From the NCBI GenBank assembly GCA_037074765.1, contig JBAMDO010000137.1, positions 78,381 to 142,380 on the forward strand: 64,000 nt of DNA, in the 5' to 3' direction. Below the pieces are notes generated by a model, which saw nothing but the letters and a program-made list of their open reading frames with translations, was not told the DNA's origin and did not search any database. The translations under genes and the position numbers were made by a program. Positions 11,173 through 25,800 of this stretch are shown here, one piece after another (the stretch's first letter is position 1; each line of letters starts with the position of its first letter). This DNA is from Mansonella perstans. Lineage: Eukaryota; Nematoda; Chromadorea; Rhabditida; Onchocercidae.

Positions 11173-13253
11173 TTACAGTACATGCCGTTCACTGCTATAA
11201 CCAGCATCCGATTGACTGCTACCACTGATTGGGCGACGTTGTTCTTTCCTTGAACAAAAAAAAATTATTTAAGTATTATTTATTTAGTGAATTATTTTTA
11301 AAACTATCATTTTGATTTTTTTGGTGAATGGAATTAGATCAAAAACTAGTCGATGCTTATTAATAATTAGATCTTTTGTTATTTTGATATTATTTGTAAT
11401 TAATTTGAATACTTCAATCCTTCCAACATTCTATATTGCAAATTAGATGGAACAATTATCACTTGTATAAGAAATACCAAATTAGAATAAACATAATTTT
11501 TACTTGAACAAAAAATTGAATTAGAAGTTAAAATTATCACTTAAATGTTCATTGTTCTTGAAATTTTAAACTTTGTAGTTTTAGCTGAAAGGCCAAAGAG
11601 ATGGTTTTTTTTCTCATAATAAGTAATAATTAAAACAAATGTGTAAATCTATTTTAGACTTTATAAAAGTTCTATATCAGTCTGAATATTTTAGATTATG
11701 AGATTTTCATTTTCATTTAATATTGCCCTCAAAAATTAACTTCAAATTCCCTTTTATCATAAAAAGAGTTATCTAGAAGTAAAGTATTATTATAAAAGCA
11801 ATCAAAGACATTTCGTCGAATATAAACTAGTTGAAATGATATTCCTTGGGGTATTTTCCCCTCACAAATCCATCAAAAAATAAGCCTTTTGATATAAGTT
11901 AATTTTCTTGAAATAACATTAATAACACTGCGGAAAAAGTTGCCGAAAATATCAACAGTCCGCCAATTTATGCCTGTGTAATAATTGTAAATACCCTGGA
12001 TACACAATAGTAAATAAATTGACCTAATATCAATTACGGATAAGGAAACATCAGTTACGGAAATATAAATTTAAATATAATATGTTTATTAGTAGGAAAA
12101 CAAATGTGCAACATCAATTTTTTGGTACACGGAAAGAAGGCATTATAAGTGATAAAGATAGAAGTCTCGTTTTATCAAAATTTTATAAAAAATATATTTT
12201 ATTTCAATAAGATGCAAGATTTAAAAGAAATTAAGTGTATCAGTAAGGAAAAAATCTCTGCTTTTATCCGAATTTGGGGATTTTTAACTTCAATTAGGTT
12301 TATTTGTTCAGAATTAATTCAAATTAAGAATTTAAAAATTCATAAGGACAAATTTTACGCTTCAAAATTAAACGAAGCATAGCAACAAGTCTCGTTCATT
12401 CAGGATGATGAAGTTGCAGATAGATGTAAAGGAAATTAACGATGCACAGAGATCTTTAGCTGTTATTTATTGGAAGTCCGCTGACTATAAAGTTTCAGTA
12501 AGAAGGATATCTCTTTACAGAAAAACAAATACGCAACATATATTTGAAATTGTATGGACTATTTTCATTAAAATGAGCAGAAGTTAAAATTCGAAGTAAG
12601 CAAAAAATTAAAAATGAAAAACTTACGCAATAGTAGAAGCTGCTTTACGAATGGATTTAATAAAATGATTTTTGATTTCCGCTTGACAGCAACAGAATTG
12701 ATAGACGGATTCATGTAAACGTGATGGACCGGTGTATATAAGAGTAAAAATATATTGTAATTCCGATGATTGAATGTTGCTTTCGTTGACTTCTACTTCA
12801 ATAACAGACAAAATTCGATAAACTTTAGCCTGTAGTTAGACTGATTAATTAAAATAGGGGGTAAAATAAAGAGAGCGGATGAAATATGATATATGAGGAT
12901 AATAAAGGATTAATTAAAGAAGATATAATTAATATAACATAAGAAAAGTGATACTTTTTTAAAAAATTAAATAAATAATTAATATTTGTCACAAATACTT
13001 GCATATTTGCGCTGTTTTGCGCATAATATTTATAACACGTATAGTAACGTCATGATTACGTAGTACGCCATTTTTATCCTTAGCTATTAAATAGAAATGA
13101 AACCTTATTTTTGGAAAGTTTTGGGCAGAAAATCAAAATTAAGCTGGTGAAAACAAATGCTACGCAAGCAATGGGACGTGAACGATTTTCCGGGCAATTT
13201 AACCAATTAATATGCGCAAACATTAGTAACTGACTGAAATTCATGCGTGATGT
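11173..13253 (-). other. tiam-1: tiam-1 exons 16-18: C-terminal PH domain and tail
   Basis: Exon 13253-13104 encodes FAHINWLNCPENRSRPIACV and then FVFTSLILIF, paralleling the Tiam DH-associated PH domain. Exon 12829-12627 finishes it with SVYQFCCCQAEIKNHFIKSI. The last exon, 11248-11173, lies 1.4 kb further and adds KEQRRPISGSSQSDAGYSSE and four more residues before TAA 11173-11175. Its phase (one base completing the GC of the previous exon) is exact. The Ser-rich tail could be phosphorylated. Confidence 0.85.
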
Positions 13254-13856
13254 CTGAAAAAAACGACACTGAGTAAAATCCTGCAGTAAAAAATGGAGCT
13301 AGGGTTGGCTTTAAGGTTGAATTGCTTACCTAATATTAGGCATTAACTTAGACTCTAAAAATTTCAATATTATATAGCTAAAATTAAAATATTTGAGAAC
13401 TTAGATTACGTTATGGAATCTTTCTAAGAGTAATTAAAATTGATTTACTGTTCCGTTTCTTGATGCAATTTCTTCAATGATTTGCCCGTATTGCTCTGTC
13501 AATCGTTGCATTTCATTTACATATTCGGCTAAGGACTGCATTGTTGTAAGAGCTTGTTCACTTTGTTGTCTTTCTACGGATCCTACAATTAAGTTCAATT
13601 TTATACAGCTAAAATTAAAATATTAATATATTTGACATTAACTTAAACTCTAAAAAGTCTAAGACAAATATCAACCAGTAAAGGTTAAATGCTCAAATTG
13701 TAAGTAAACTGAAATACGTAAAATTGTTCTTACTCTAAATCATTATAAATCACAAAAAAAAGTTATGAACAAAGAATAAAACTATTATAAGATTTGGATT
13801 CAAAAATTTATTTTCAAAAAACATCTATTTGCGTGTATGTACGTGTGTGTGTGTGT

Positions 13857-13896
<40 letters not shown>

Positions 13897-16800
13897 TGTG
13901 GTGTATTTATGTCTGCGTGTGCTTCTTTCAATTTAAATGAATAGGAAATAAGATGTAAAGTTAAAATTTAAAAAAATAAAAGTGATGAAAGTTTTATGTT
14001 CGAATTTCTTATTTGTGATAGGAAAACAAACAAAAAGTGAACCTTTAAAACAATTATCTCTAATTTGTTGTAAAAAGAGTGGATATTTGAGGACTCGCTG
14101 AATTGGCTTAATTAGTAATGACTGAGCGCTTTCACTCTGTTCACCGCTAATGTTTAGTTTTTCCAATCGTGCCACAATATCACTTAGCACTTAAATGTTC
14201 TCATAAATTTATTTAATTAAGCGCAAAAATGAAGTAAAATATTAACGATTATTTAAACAGTCCGTCTGATGCCTGAAAATGAATTCATTTGTTCATTGAA
14301 ATTGCATCATTAAAAAAAAACCAAAGAAATTCAGAAACTATAATTCGATAAAACATTAACCTTTTTTATTTTGTTGAAATCTTAAATATGCAGCTGAATA
14401 ATCGCTATAAATTTTGAATTTACTACATTTATTGACAAATAAAGCCGAAATACGAATCAATGAATCCTGGAAATGGAACTTCTATTAATTTAATTTGAAA
14501 ATTCCAAGGATTATATAAAGTTAAATATTGATTTTCCACAAATATTCATTTATATCTGAAAATGTTTTATTAAAAATTCCTTTTCAATCAAAGCAACTGA
14601 TTGAAAAGGAATCAGTTCAATCTAGTCATTGAGGCCTACCCGTAACTGTTGTTGTGAGACTGTAAATGAATGAACAACATCTCCAGCTGCATCGAGAAGT
14701 GATAGGAGAAATGAGTTTTGAATTCGTAATAATCGATCAGCTGTTTCTAATACAGGTAGATGTGTCGGTTTTAAATACTGATTTACCAACTATAAATGAA
14801 TTTTTTTCTATTTAAATTTTAATGAAAATTTTTCGAAATATTTTACGAATATTTCGAAAATATTTTCAATTAAAGAAACATGGAAATTGATAGAAATTTC
14901 AAAAATTATGACTGAAAACAAAATTTGTTTAGTCTTATAAAACATTCACTCAATCTATTAGTCCACATATTTCGTCTAGAGAGAAAAAAAGAAATCATGT
15001 CATTCCACTATTCATTTCTATCACTTACTTATCCTTAATTTTCATCTCAAATTTCAACATGCTAAGTTTTATTAGTTTGAATTTTATTTTCTTAATTGTT
15101 TGAAATATCCGAAAAAAAATTGAAAAAAAAGAAAATGATTAAAACCTTCTGAACATCACGCACGAAATTTTTTTCCGTTAACACAAGCTCACTGATTGTT
15201 TTCAGGAGCTGTTCTTCTGCTCCCTCACTAAAATGTGATACGGAAATGGCACTACTGAAAGTTATGTGTCTGTATTCCTCACACTTTGATGGCTTATCAT
15301 AAGCAGAGCGGGACATATGACGCAATGAATGACCATTTGAGGATAATTGACAGTTTCGATAAATACTTCGAGTGGGTGATGACCGAGCTGATTCATTTTC
15401 TTGATTCTATAAATGGAATCAGAAGAATAAGCGAATATTTTTAAAAGCCGAAAAAAGCTTGATGATTAATTATCAATATTTATCACCAAGTTATCCCTAC
15501 TTTGCGTAAGATTCCATATTTGAAGTTTGTTGGCGATTCCATATATGGAACAAAACCAACCTAATGTGTAAGTCTTTATGGCATAAAGTTTCCGTAATTT
15601 AGACGGAGTTTGCTTACCTTCAAAATTTTGCTTGTATCGTAGCATGTAATATCAGACAACCGATCCATACTGTGGAAACGATTTGCTGCGAAAGGTTGTG
15701 ATGGTGCAAAGCTGTCGAAAGTTGCTTTAGCGGTAGCGGTAGTAGTATTACTAGTTGAAATAGATAGCGGTCTTGATTTGATGTATTGCGGAACGATAGC
15801 GTCACGTTTGCGCAGGACAAGATTAGTGCCGTGATGTAACAAAGTTTGCACCTCTTCGGCACTTTTTAACGAACTAATCAATCGATTATCAACGCTTATC
15901 ACTAAATCACCCACTTCCACAGAAGTTCTTTTGTCACGGATTGCACAAACTTCAGCCTACAATTAAAGTTTTCCAAGCACGTAATAATCAAAACTATTTA
16001 AACATTTGATATTGAAACTTTCCCAGTTAGTTTAATCAAAATGAGAAATATTGAAAAGTAAATTTTTCTATTCTATTACAAATAATAAAAGTCGTTTCAT
16101 TTAAATAAATAGTTCATTTCAGTATTTCGACTAATTCTTTGAATATTTTCAGAGAAATATCACCAAATTTACATGAATTAAAAGATTGAAAAACTAATTT
16201 TAGATAAAAAATTTAGCGCAGAAATTGAATTGATACGAAATTACAATTTTTATTGGAGTAATATCGAAAAATGATTAATTTGAAATTGAAAAAATGATGT
16301 CAGTGAATTGATGTTTGATACATTGATTATAATGATGGATATAATGGATGTTTCAAAATGTAAGAAATATGCAAAAAGGAGGTACAAAAAGACAAAGAAA
16401 AAGAGAGAGAGAGTAAAAAAAAGTGTTGAAATTTAATAATAGAACAAATTGTATAAACTTTTTTAATTCAAAAAATCGATTAAATTTTACTAAAAACAAA
16501 CTATTAACTAATTGTGATAACTATTCATTATTTATTTACTTTATTTTCCAAAGTTGCAAGCTTAGCAATGTTTTGAGATGAGTGCCATACAAAATTCAAT
16601 TTGAGATTTTTAAAATGCATTTGTTTGCAGGAGAAAAGGAATTAGTTGCAAATGAAATTTAAAGTTGAAATGATTACACCCAAAATTATTTGTTTCATCA
16701 ATTTTAAATTTTTCATTAATTTAAATAGTTTATTTTCTTAATAAAATGAGACAAATTTTTTTACACAAAGCATCGATTTTTAGTAATAATTAAAACTTTA

Positions 16801-19800
16801 TAAAATGAAAATTTAAATTGTTTGTATCAAATATTTGACATAAATTTAAATCTTTTTAAGATTTCAATATTGAAAGGTTCAATAATTTTGAATTAAAATA
16901 TATAAAATATTTATGCTGAATTAAACCCTTATTATAGGTGATGCATAATTTATTTTCAACAAAACAGATTGATTAACTGAATATTTGTTCATTTTAAGGA
17001 TAAATACAGTATGTTAGACCGCTACAGTACAAGGCGTTGCTTATCCTTTAATCATCCTATCTACCGGCTATTCATAATTCCAAGAAAGTCTTTGACATTT
17101 AAGAAAAAAAAAAACATAAATGTAAAAGAACTATTTAAGCACTACATGATTAAATACCCATACTTTTTATAAATGAAAATTCCTATCAAATAACAGAAAA
17201 AAAAAATGAAAAAGTACTGCAAGGATTTCCAAAATTTCAAACAATAAAATTTGATCGTGCGATCAGTACCATTCAGTAAGCAAATCAGTTAATTAAATGA
17301 TTAAGTGAACATATTGTGATCACTATTTTAACATTTAGGTAAATAAAATAAACGAAGTGAAGAAACGAAAATTCATTATTTGTTTAAACAGCTCTTCGCT
17401 TTGAGAGCTATTCAAAGAAACGGATGAAATTTTCGGCTGAAAAGAATATTGTGAATTTCGTACTAAATTAAATTTCAGAAATTATTTCAACATTAAAAAT
17501 TTTTCATCTGTATCAAATAGAGATCGATTTTTGCAAATGTATTTATTTTGCATTAAAAATAGCACCATTACTAACGTCTTATTAAAAAAGAGATTACGAA
17601 GGTCATTCAACGTCATTTGACCTCTTTCAGTATTTTCAAGTGATCTGAACATTTGGCCCACCAGTTTTCCACTTATATTGTATTCTCACATGCAATAGAT
17701 CATTTTTCTTCCCAATTTTTTTTTTTGCTATTTTTATCAATTTTTTATTTTTCTGTGTCAGTATGTAACAACCAATGATTTATTTAATTTTTATATTGCT
17801 TAAAAAACAATTTTACAAACTTTAAATTAATTTCACCTTAATTTCATTATCATTGCATACTTTAGCCGATATGGTTAATCCAAGATTTCGCTCTTTCTTC
17901 TGTAATCGATAATCTCGTTCTTCTAATCGAACTCTTTTATGGCCATTTCTGCTGATATAATATTTTTCCGGATCAAGTTTTAACTGTTCGCAAACCTAAC
18001 GGATGAACCAATTGATAGGTGACATCAGTACTTTGATTAAAATACGAAAAATTTAGGAAAAAATACAACAGCAATATAACTCAGTGCTTACAAATAAATT
18101 TCTCTTAATTAGAGATAAAAAATATCTGAAAACTTCTTTTGTAATTTAAACTTAAATATTTGACAATATCATTAAGTCTTAGGATAAAATTAGTTCATTT
18201 AGATTTTACAAAAAAAAAATGGAAAAATCTTTACCTTGTATAAAATTTCGCTTACGTTATCTACGCTTGTTTGCCGAAGATGCATAATGGAACCGGAAGG
18301 AAGTAACACACTTACGGTATCATTAATACCATTAAGAGGATAACCGTCAGCAAGTGCATGAAGTCGAGAAACATTCAACAGCAATTCATCCTGCCGATTC
18401 CATAATCTTTTGCAACTGGAGTAATAAAAAAATCAAAAATTAATTTTTAAAAAAATAAAACAAAAAACAGAAAATTTTTAATTCTCTCAATTTAAAAAAT
18501 ACTTTCAAAATTTCAGTTACCAGTAACTTAAATAATTTCAAAATGCTAAATGAAATGTTAGGTTTTATGAAAATTTAGATTTTAAATTTATGCAGCGAAA
18601 AAAAATCATATATCTATCACGAAATATTTTTTTGCTGTCGGAAAACAAGTTGAAAAAAATTTCAAAAATTTTTGATAACAATTTGTTTTATGAAAATTTT
18701 TCATAAGTATCGATTAGAATTATTTTCATGCTAAATATTAATTATTTGGAAGCTAACATTTGGAACTGTGATTTACACAAAAAGTACAAATGAAGAGAAC
18801 AGATGGCAGCACCACCAAATGAACAAGAATAACGCAGCGTACGCAATGAAATTTTACTCAATAATTCCTGAAATGAAAAAGAAAGAAATAATTTTGCAAT
18901 TTATTGAAAAGTGTATTATTAAAAGTTTTTTTCTTTTCAAATGAAAAACTAAAATTAAAAATTTTTTAAAAAGCTTTATACAGCTGATAAATTGAAATAA
19001 AAAAAAAAAAAAAAAAAAAAAAAACTAATATACAAGATTAAACGATAAGTGGAAAAAAAATTTCAGTCGAAATGAAATTTTACCGATGGTGTTGGAAAAT
19101 TAGCATGAGAAATTGCCGCCAAACGATATTTCAATGTAAATAATTGCAAATGGCTCATTTCTAATTCATCGTTCAGATCATGAGATAATTCACACCCGAG
19201 TTGCAATGACCCGAGTGAGCGCGACAGCTTGAAAATATTTATTCAAATGAAACGAGGTTTTATTATTTTTTGGTAAAATTTTGAATTAAATTGAAATTTT
19301 TTCAAAACATAAATCATTTTAGAATGGAATTTTCAAAAATTCAAAATATCCAATTAATTAAGTGAAAATTAATTTCATCAAAAATTTACTTCTTTTAAGC
19401 CAATTAATTAAGCTATCAGTTGAATGCATATGAAACAAAGTTAAAAATTTATATTGAAAGCAAACAAAACAAATTAATTTTTTAGCAAAAATATTTGAAC
19501 TTTAAAATGTGATTCTTTTTTTTAAATTCCCATGTGCTATGAATAAAAATAATGGGCACTTTGCAGGATTTTTTTGCAAAAGACGAGAAAAGATATAAAA
19601 TTAAAGCATTTTTCTCTTTTTTATGTGTGATTAATGCTTTGAACATTTTATTCTTAAAGAGTTTAATTTCCTCTTTTTTTTTCTTTTTCTATATTTATCA
19701 ATTTTCCAACAACAAACATATAATTCTTATTTCTTCTCTCTATCTCTCTCTTTTACTCTTATTAATAGTTACAATTTATTTTTTTTAAAGAAAATTCGAA

Positions 19801-22800
19801 AAGTAAATAAACGGATAAATATTGGTTTCTTACTTTTTGGAAAAAAAGAAAAAAATAAATGGATGATTGCCTTTTTTTTCAGTTTGAATTCCATTAGAAA
19901 ATTTTAAATCAAATATATCAATTAATGAAATCAATAAATTATAGACAAATTTTAATTTTAAAGACAACTTATAAGATTAATAATGAATGTTTAAAATTGA
20001 ACAATTAATGTACATTTAATAAAAGAAAAAAATCTCTGAATAAATTTGATTATATTGAAAAGTTCAAATTAGATAAGAAAATTAAAAGTAATTAATGAAT
20101 TTCTGAATAGTGAAATTAATTAAATCAGATAAATATTTTCAAAAGAAATGTGCTAGATTTTATTATAGCAAATTTCAAAATTCATTTTATTATGTTTTAA
20201 TATTATTCACTGTTGTTGTTGATAAATAAATTTGAATTCATTGATGAAAAAAGCAAATGAGTGAAAATTTCTGGAAATCTTCTTTTTTCCATAAATCCGG
20301 AAAGATTATTATTCCTTTTTTTTGTTGAAAATATTGAAGTTTATTTATACGCATATTTCCTTGAAAATCTCACTTTTCCTGCTTCCTTTACTTCTCATGT
20401 TCTGTTGAATCCAGAAATGAAAAATAATTGATTGCATTTGGAATGCTTCTTATAAATGGCACAAAGTAAACAAGCAAAGAGAGATTGAAACGATGAAGTA
20501 AATGCTGTTTGATAGTGATATGATATCAACGAATACATTTTTAGATTTGTCATTTTTGGATTATTGATTAATTCATTTCTGACAATAATTTCAATGGAAT
20601 TATTATTGTAAAAATAGTTCCAGATTATTAATTATTATTACAAATTAATAATTGATAAGTTTTTTCAAATAAATTTTTTTAAAAAATATGACATTGTTAA
20701 AGAGTAATGGTAAAGAAGAAATAATAATAAATAATCTCGTAATATTTTTAGAGTCTATAAGTAATAATTTGATAACAAATTAAAATAATATAATTATTGA
20801 AAATAAAATAATACTAAATATAATGTGCAATGATATCTGATATACAAATTAATTAGCATCAAAAAAAGTATTATAATATGCAAATTTTGCAATAATAGTA
20901 AATTAATATAATAAGGATGGAAAGTTGTAAAACAAGGAGAGAGAGAGAGTTGTAGGAATAACATACTAAATTAATCCTTCCATTCACTTTTGAAATTTCT
21001 TTTTGCAAATGATTTATAGCATTGGAAATATTAGTGGTAGCGAATTGTTGAAATGCCGAAATTGTCAATAATTTAATTAAGAGGAAGCACAAAGTTCGTG
21101 AATTGGAACATTCGATAGCAAAGGCACCGGTTGGTTCAGATATATACAAGCGTTCCTTTGTTTCACCAACAACCATAACACTTTCCGGCTGCAATTATTA
21201 TCATCATATACAATTCTTATCATTTTTTTACAACCATAAACTATCTTAGCTAGAAAAATTATAGCTATAAAAATAGTGATAATCACTTAACAGTACAATG
21301 GCAAAAATTTCAACGAAATGATTCGACTTTAGTTACGAATAATTATTTTATTGCATTTCATCGGTATTTATTCTATCAGTATAGCACTATTATTGTTATG
21401 GACAATAATTGAGTGATAAGTAATTCATGTTAAAATTTCAAAACGCTTTAATCCATTTTTTTTCTGAATTCTCTTTTCTTTGTTTCTTCTTACTTAATCC
21501 ATTAACATAATGACACATTTAAATATATTGCTTAATTGTGACCACTTACTGACCAACAGAATATAGATCGATAAAAAGAGGTGCAAATTAGAGAAAACAA
21601 TGGCAATTTGTTAATGCTATACATTATTTAACATGCTGATATTTACTTCTTCCAACTAAAAATTCGATTTGAAGATTAAATTAAATTGTAGTAAATTTTA
21701 TTTTCCAAATAATGTAGCATAATTGGTACAGTTTTAAAATACTTTTTAAACTGAACAACATAATTCATGAATGATTTCTGTGAATTGATTTGATTTAAGA
21801 AATTTGAAAGGTTCAAATACATAATTTTGACATTAATTTATTATCCAGTAAAATTTGTCCAAATATCTCTTTTTTAACAATTTCACTATTAAAGCTTAAT
21901 CATTTGATGGCCAAAAATTTGGCTACTTCCTAATGCTAGTTTTTGACCAGTTGACCGTTGGTCTTTGCTGTAGTTTAGTTTATTGACTGCAAATTTGATG
22001 CTTTGACATTTTCATAAAGCACGCATATCGTCGGCGTAGAAATACAATCCATCAGTTTTTGCTAATTAGATTGAAATATTAATAAAGTTCTATGAATACC
22101 TATTGAAATGCAATAAATGACTGCACTATCGATTATAAAAATGGTACTCCTGCATCATTGATAGTATGGTTATTGGTCATAATGATAATAACATCCACTT
22201 ATTAAGAATGACAAATGGTTATATTATCAATTGCAATATAATTAGTGATAATAATAACGGTTAAATGTAACGCGAATAATCATTTGAATGCAGTATTATG
22301 ATTTCTTTCTTACAACTGTTCCCAATTCAAATTTTAAACGATTTTTGAAATATTATTATGTATGACAATTTTTGCTTAATATTTTAATTTAGCTTTGTTA
22401 TATCATTTGATCGAATGTTTGTAATCTGAGTAATAAAAAGCTTCAAATTAATGAACATGTTATTTTAATTAATATAAGATTTACCATCCAACTAAGGGAT
22501 GAAGAAAAGTGTTTAATAAAATTTTGAAATAATTAGGGAAATTAAAATGAATGAAAAGGAAATCTGTAGAATTGAGTGGAACATACATTCGAATTTGTTC
22601 AAGTTTTGAACATTTCATGAGAAAGAGAAGAAAATGTAGTTTCAAAATTCGTTTGAAGTTTGAAACTTGGATTTGACAAATTTCAATCCCGAGAAGGTTG
22701 CAATTAATGTATATAATTTGATTTCTTGCTCTTTTAACAAAATTTAATTTAGAAAAAATCGAGAAAGGAGAAAAAAAACTTTAAAAAAGTGAAGAATTCG

Positions 22801-25800
22801 AATTTTCTTTTTTTTTTTGTTTTAAATTCTAAGCTTCTTTGATATTTTCATTAATTTTAAATAGAAAAAATAGTGTGCAATCATTAGCATTTTGATTTAT
22901 TCATTGAAAAATTCTACCGAGCAAGTTTCTGTAAAAAATAAATAATTATTACTCATTAAGAAGATTTAATGGCAAAAAATCTGAAGTGTTCTTAAATTTT
23001 ATAGATTTCAATAAATTGATGTTGATTATATAGAATGCTATTATTTCATTAAAGATATCAATTCTAAATGAATATTTGCAAATTTTGGAAGCATTATTGC
23101 AAAACAAATGACTTTTGGGCTGTAGACTTTTGGACTTAATAAGAACAATATGAGACTAGCAGATCTGTAACACCATTATCTCAAGCTTTTACAATAAGAT
23201 TTTGTTCCCCTTTTTTTAAATTTTGAAGTTTATTTTATCAACAAATTTTAAAAAATTTGATACAAAAATTCCGGCGAAAACTTTACTTAAAATAAATGCC
23301 TACCAAATTAAGAGAGAAATCTTTGCCCTTAAACCGAATTGAAGCTCCACTTTTGGTTAGCGTAATCATGCATTCTGTGAATGACCCATTCCGACTTTTG
23401 ATAATGCCTTTTTCTACTTCAAAAATTTGCGTTGTATACGTTGGAACAACGGTTGATTGTACAGGTGACATTGACGTTGATGACGTGGAAACGAGATCAC
23501 GTGCAGTGCAATTTGTTGTCTCACAAATACCTTTGATCGTTCGGTAAAATCGATCGCAATCATCAGCCGAAACTACATTGATACCGTATGTTTCGCCATG
23601 ATAATGCCAGTAAGCGAAACAGGATGATACACGAGTGATACGATTTGCTGGAATGTATTTAATCAATTTTGAATTTATCATTAAATGAAAGTCAAAATTG
23701 ACTGAAATTTTCGAACAAATTTTTGTAAATTTTTTTTAAAGGAATGAAAAGTTTGCGATTTCCATTTATAATTTATTTTACTATTATAATTTTTAACTTC
23801 AATTATTTTGTTTTTAAATTATAGTAAAGCAGACTATTATTGTGCAAATATCCGGTATAAAATTGGAATAATTTTATTCATATGATGTTTTTTCCCTCTA
23901 GAATTTCAATTTGAAGTTCATGTAATTAATGAAAGCAAATTAAAGGTATGAAATTTCTCCACACAAATAATTAGCGTTGGCAAGAGCATTATCATCATTA
24001 ATGTTACTATTATTATCATCATATTATTGCCATTATCATTGTTGACAATTATATTTTATTTTTAGAAATTTGAAGCTTTTAAAATTTAAATTTAAAAAGC
24101 AAGCAAATTGAAGATATATTCTGAAATCTTCTCAGTATTAATATTAATAAATAATTAGTAAAAATTTCTGCTATTCTTCGGGAAAAAACAGTTTCACGAT
24201 TATTTTATTTTACTTTTTAACTTGGTTTGTTTCTCTATCACTTAATTTTACTTTATTCATCAATTTTATTTGTAAAATAAAAATTTTAATTTTTTTTTTG
24301 AATGGTAACTTTCCAGAATATCAGCATTTTCCCTCTTTGAACCTTCTTAATGATCAGAAGATGAAAGAAAGCACCTTTATAATGTATTTTAATAAAGTAT
24401 GAAAGAGAGATTCAAACACTTCAAATTAAATTAGCCTTCATTATATAATGATTGCAGCATTCTCAATGAAATGGTTAGCACAACATAGACCAATTTCCTT
24501 TGCTTCTCGTTAATTATCCTTCCCTTTCCTAATTAGTAGACTTTTCCTGACCAATAATTACTCATAGTTAGAATGTAAACAAATATATCTATACTGTTTT
24601 GCAAATTCATTTCACAATATTTTCAAGAATGTGAACATTCGACGAAATATTGAATGTTGAAAAGGATTTTTCATACTTAACTTGAAAAAATGAAGCGTTG
24701 CGAATTATTTAACAAACAACGTTAAATAATCATAAGCCATGAAGTAAGTATACTTAAAAAAAGAAAACAGACTACATGCTTCAGAATTTTAAATTCTTTC
24801 CTAAAAAAAGTATTATGGAAATTAAATGTTAATTAATGCAAATATTCCAGCAACTATACAATTTCAAATATGTTTGAATGTTTTGTGTTTATAGCATTTT
24901 CATCCGAAATGATGAATTAACTGTAATTTAAAGTAATAAATGATATTTTTGAAGATGGAAAGATTACGATTAATAAAAACCAATCATACATACTTATTTG
25001 ATTTATAAAAATTAAACTTTAACACTTACACGCATCAAGAATTTGCTCGTTAACAATTCCCGATTCATTTTTAATAAGCAATTGAATAGCTTTACAATGC
25101 TCATGATGTTTTCGGATTGGCATCTCAACAACCGCAATGGATAGCAATGATGGATACAGCATATTCCACTGGGTTCGATCTGATGAAAGCCGAAATAACT
25201 CGGCCCATAATCTATCAATAATCATTTCATTCGAAATATGCGAAAATTGTGACAAAAATTTGAAGTTATAAAAGAACCTGGAATGTTTCAAAAAGCAATT
25301 TTAGACAATCAGGAAGAAAACGATTCGAATAGAAAAGAAATTTCTAATATTAAGTTTTTAATTATCTCTTCGCCGGAAAAAAAACTATCAGGATCGATTA
25401 GAATTGGTATTCAATAAAGTATAGTTGACAAATTATTCAAGAAGATTTAAGCTAATGAAACTGAAAATGTATTAATTTAGAATTATTTCAAATATTTCAT
25501 TACCTTTCACATCGTCACTTTCTTGCTTTTTCACATTTCTCTCTCTTTTTCCTTTTTTCATTTACACTCTCTTATCATAATGAGGAATTCTTTATTTTTT
25601 AATTTAAAAATTTTAAATTGAAATCAAAAAATGGTAAATAAAAATTTGCTATTGCTATATTCATTTATTTTTCCTTATTTCATAAAATTATAAGCAAATT
25701 TAATATTCAAAGTTAGTAAAATTATTTGTAAACACACATATATACATAACACACATACACACATACATACATTCCAGACAACAATAACATTAACTCGGTG

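Noticed and set aside
12495..12558. Alternative last exon for tiam-1
   Set aside because: It fits the phase but is AT-rich with a poor residue mix; 11248-11173 also fits the phase and has clear coding character.
14259..14272. 14-base micro-exon in the tiam-1 DH domain
   Set aside because: Joining 14361 directly to 14189 gives the expected DH sequence in phase; the micro-exon would break it.
22020..22060. YADD-like reverse transcriptase motif on minus in a tiam-1 intron
   Set aside because: The frame stops after a few codons and no other reverse transcriptase motifs surround it; taken as chance.
23296..23547. Plus-strand frame over tiam-1 exon 3
   Set aside because: The minus strand encodes the WH1 domain with good splice sites and phase; the plus frame is antisense.
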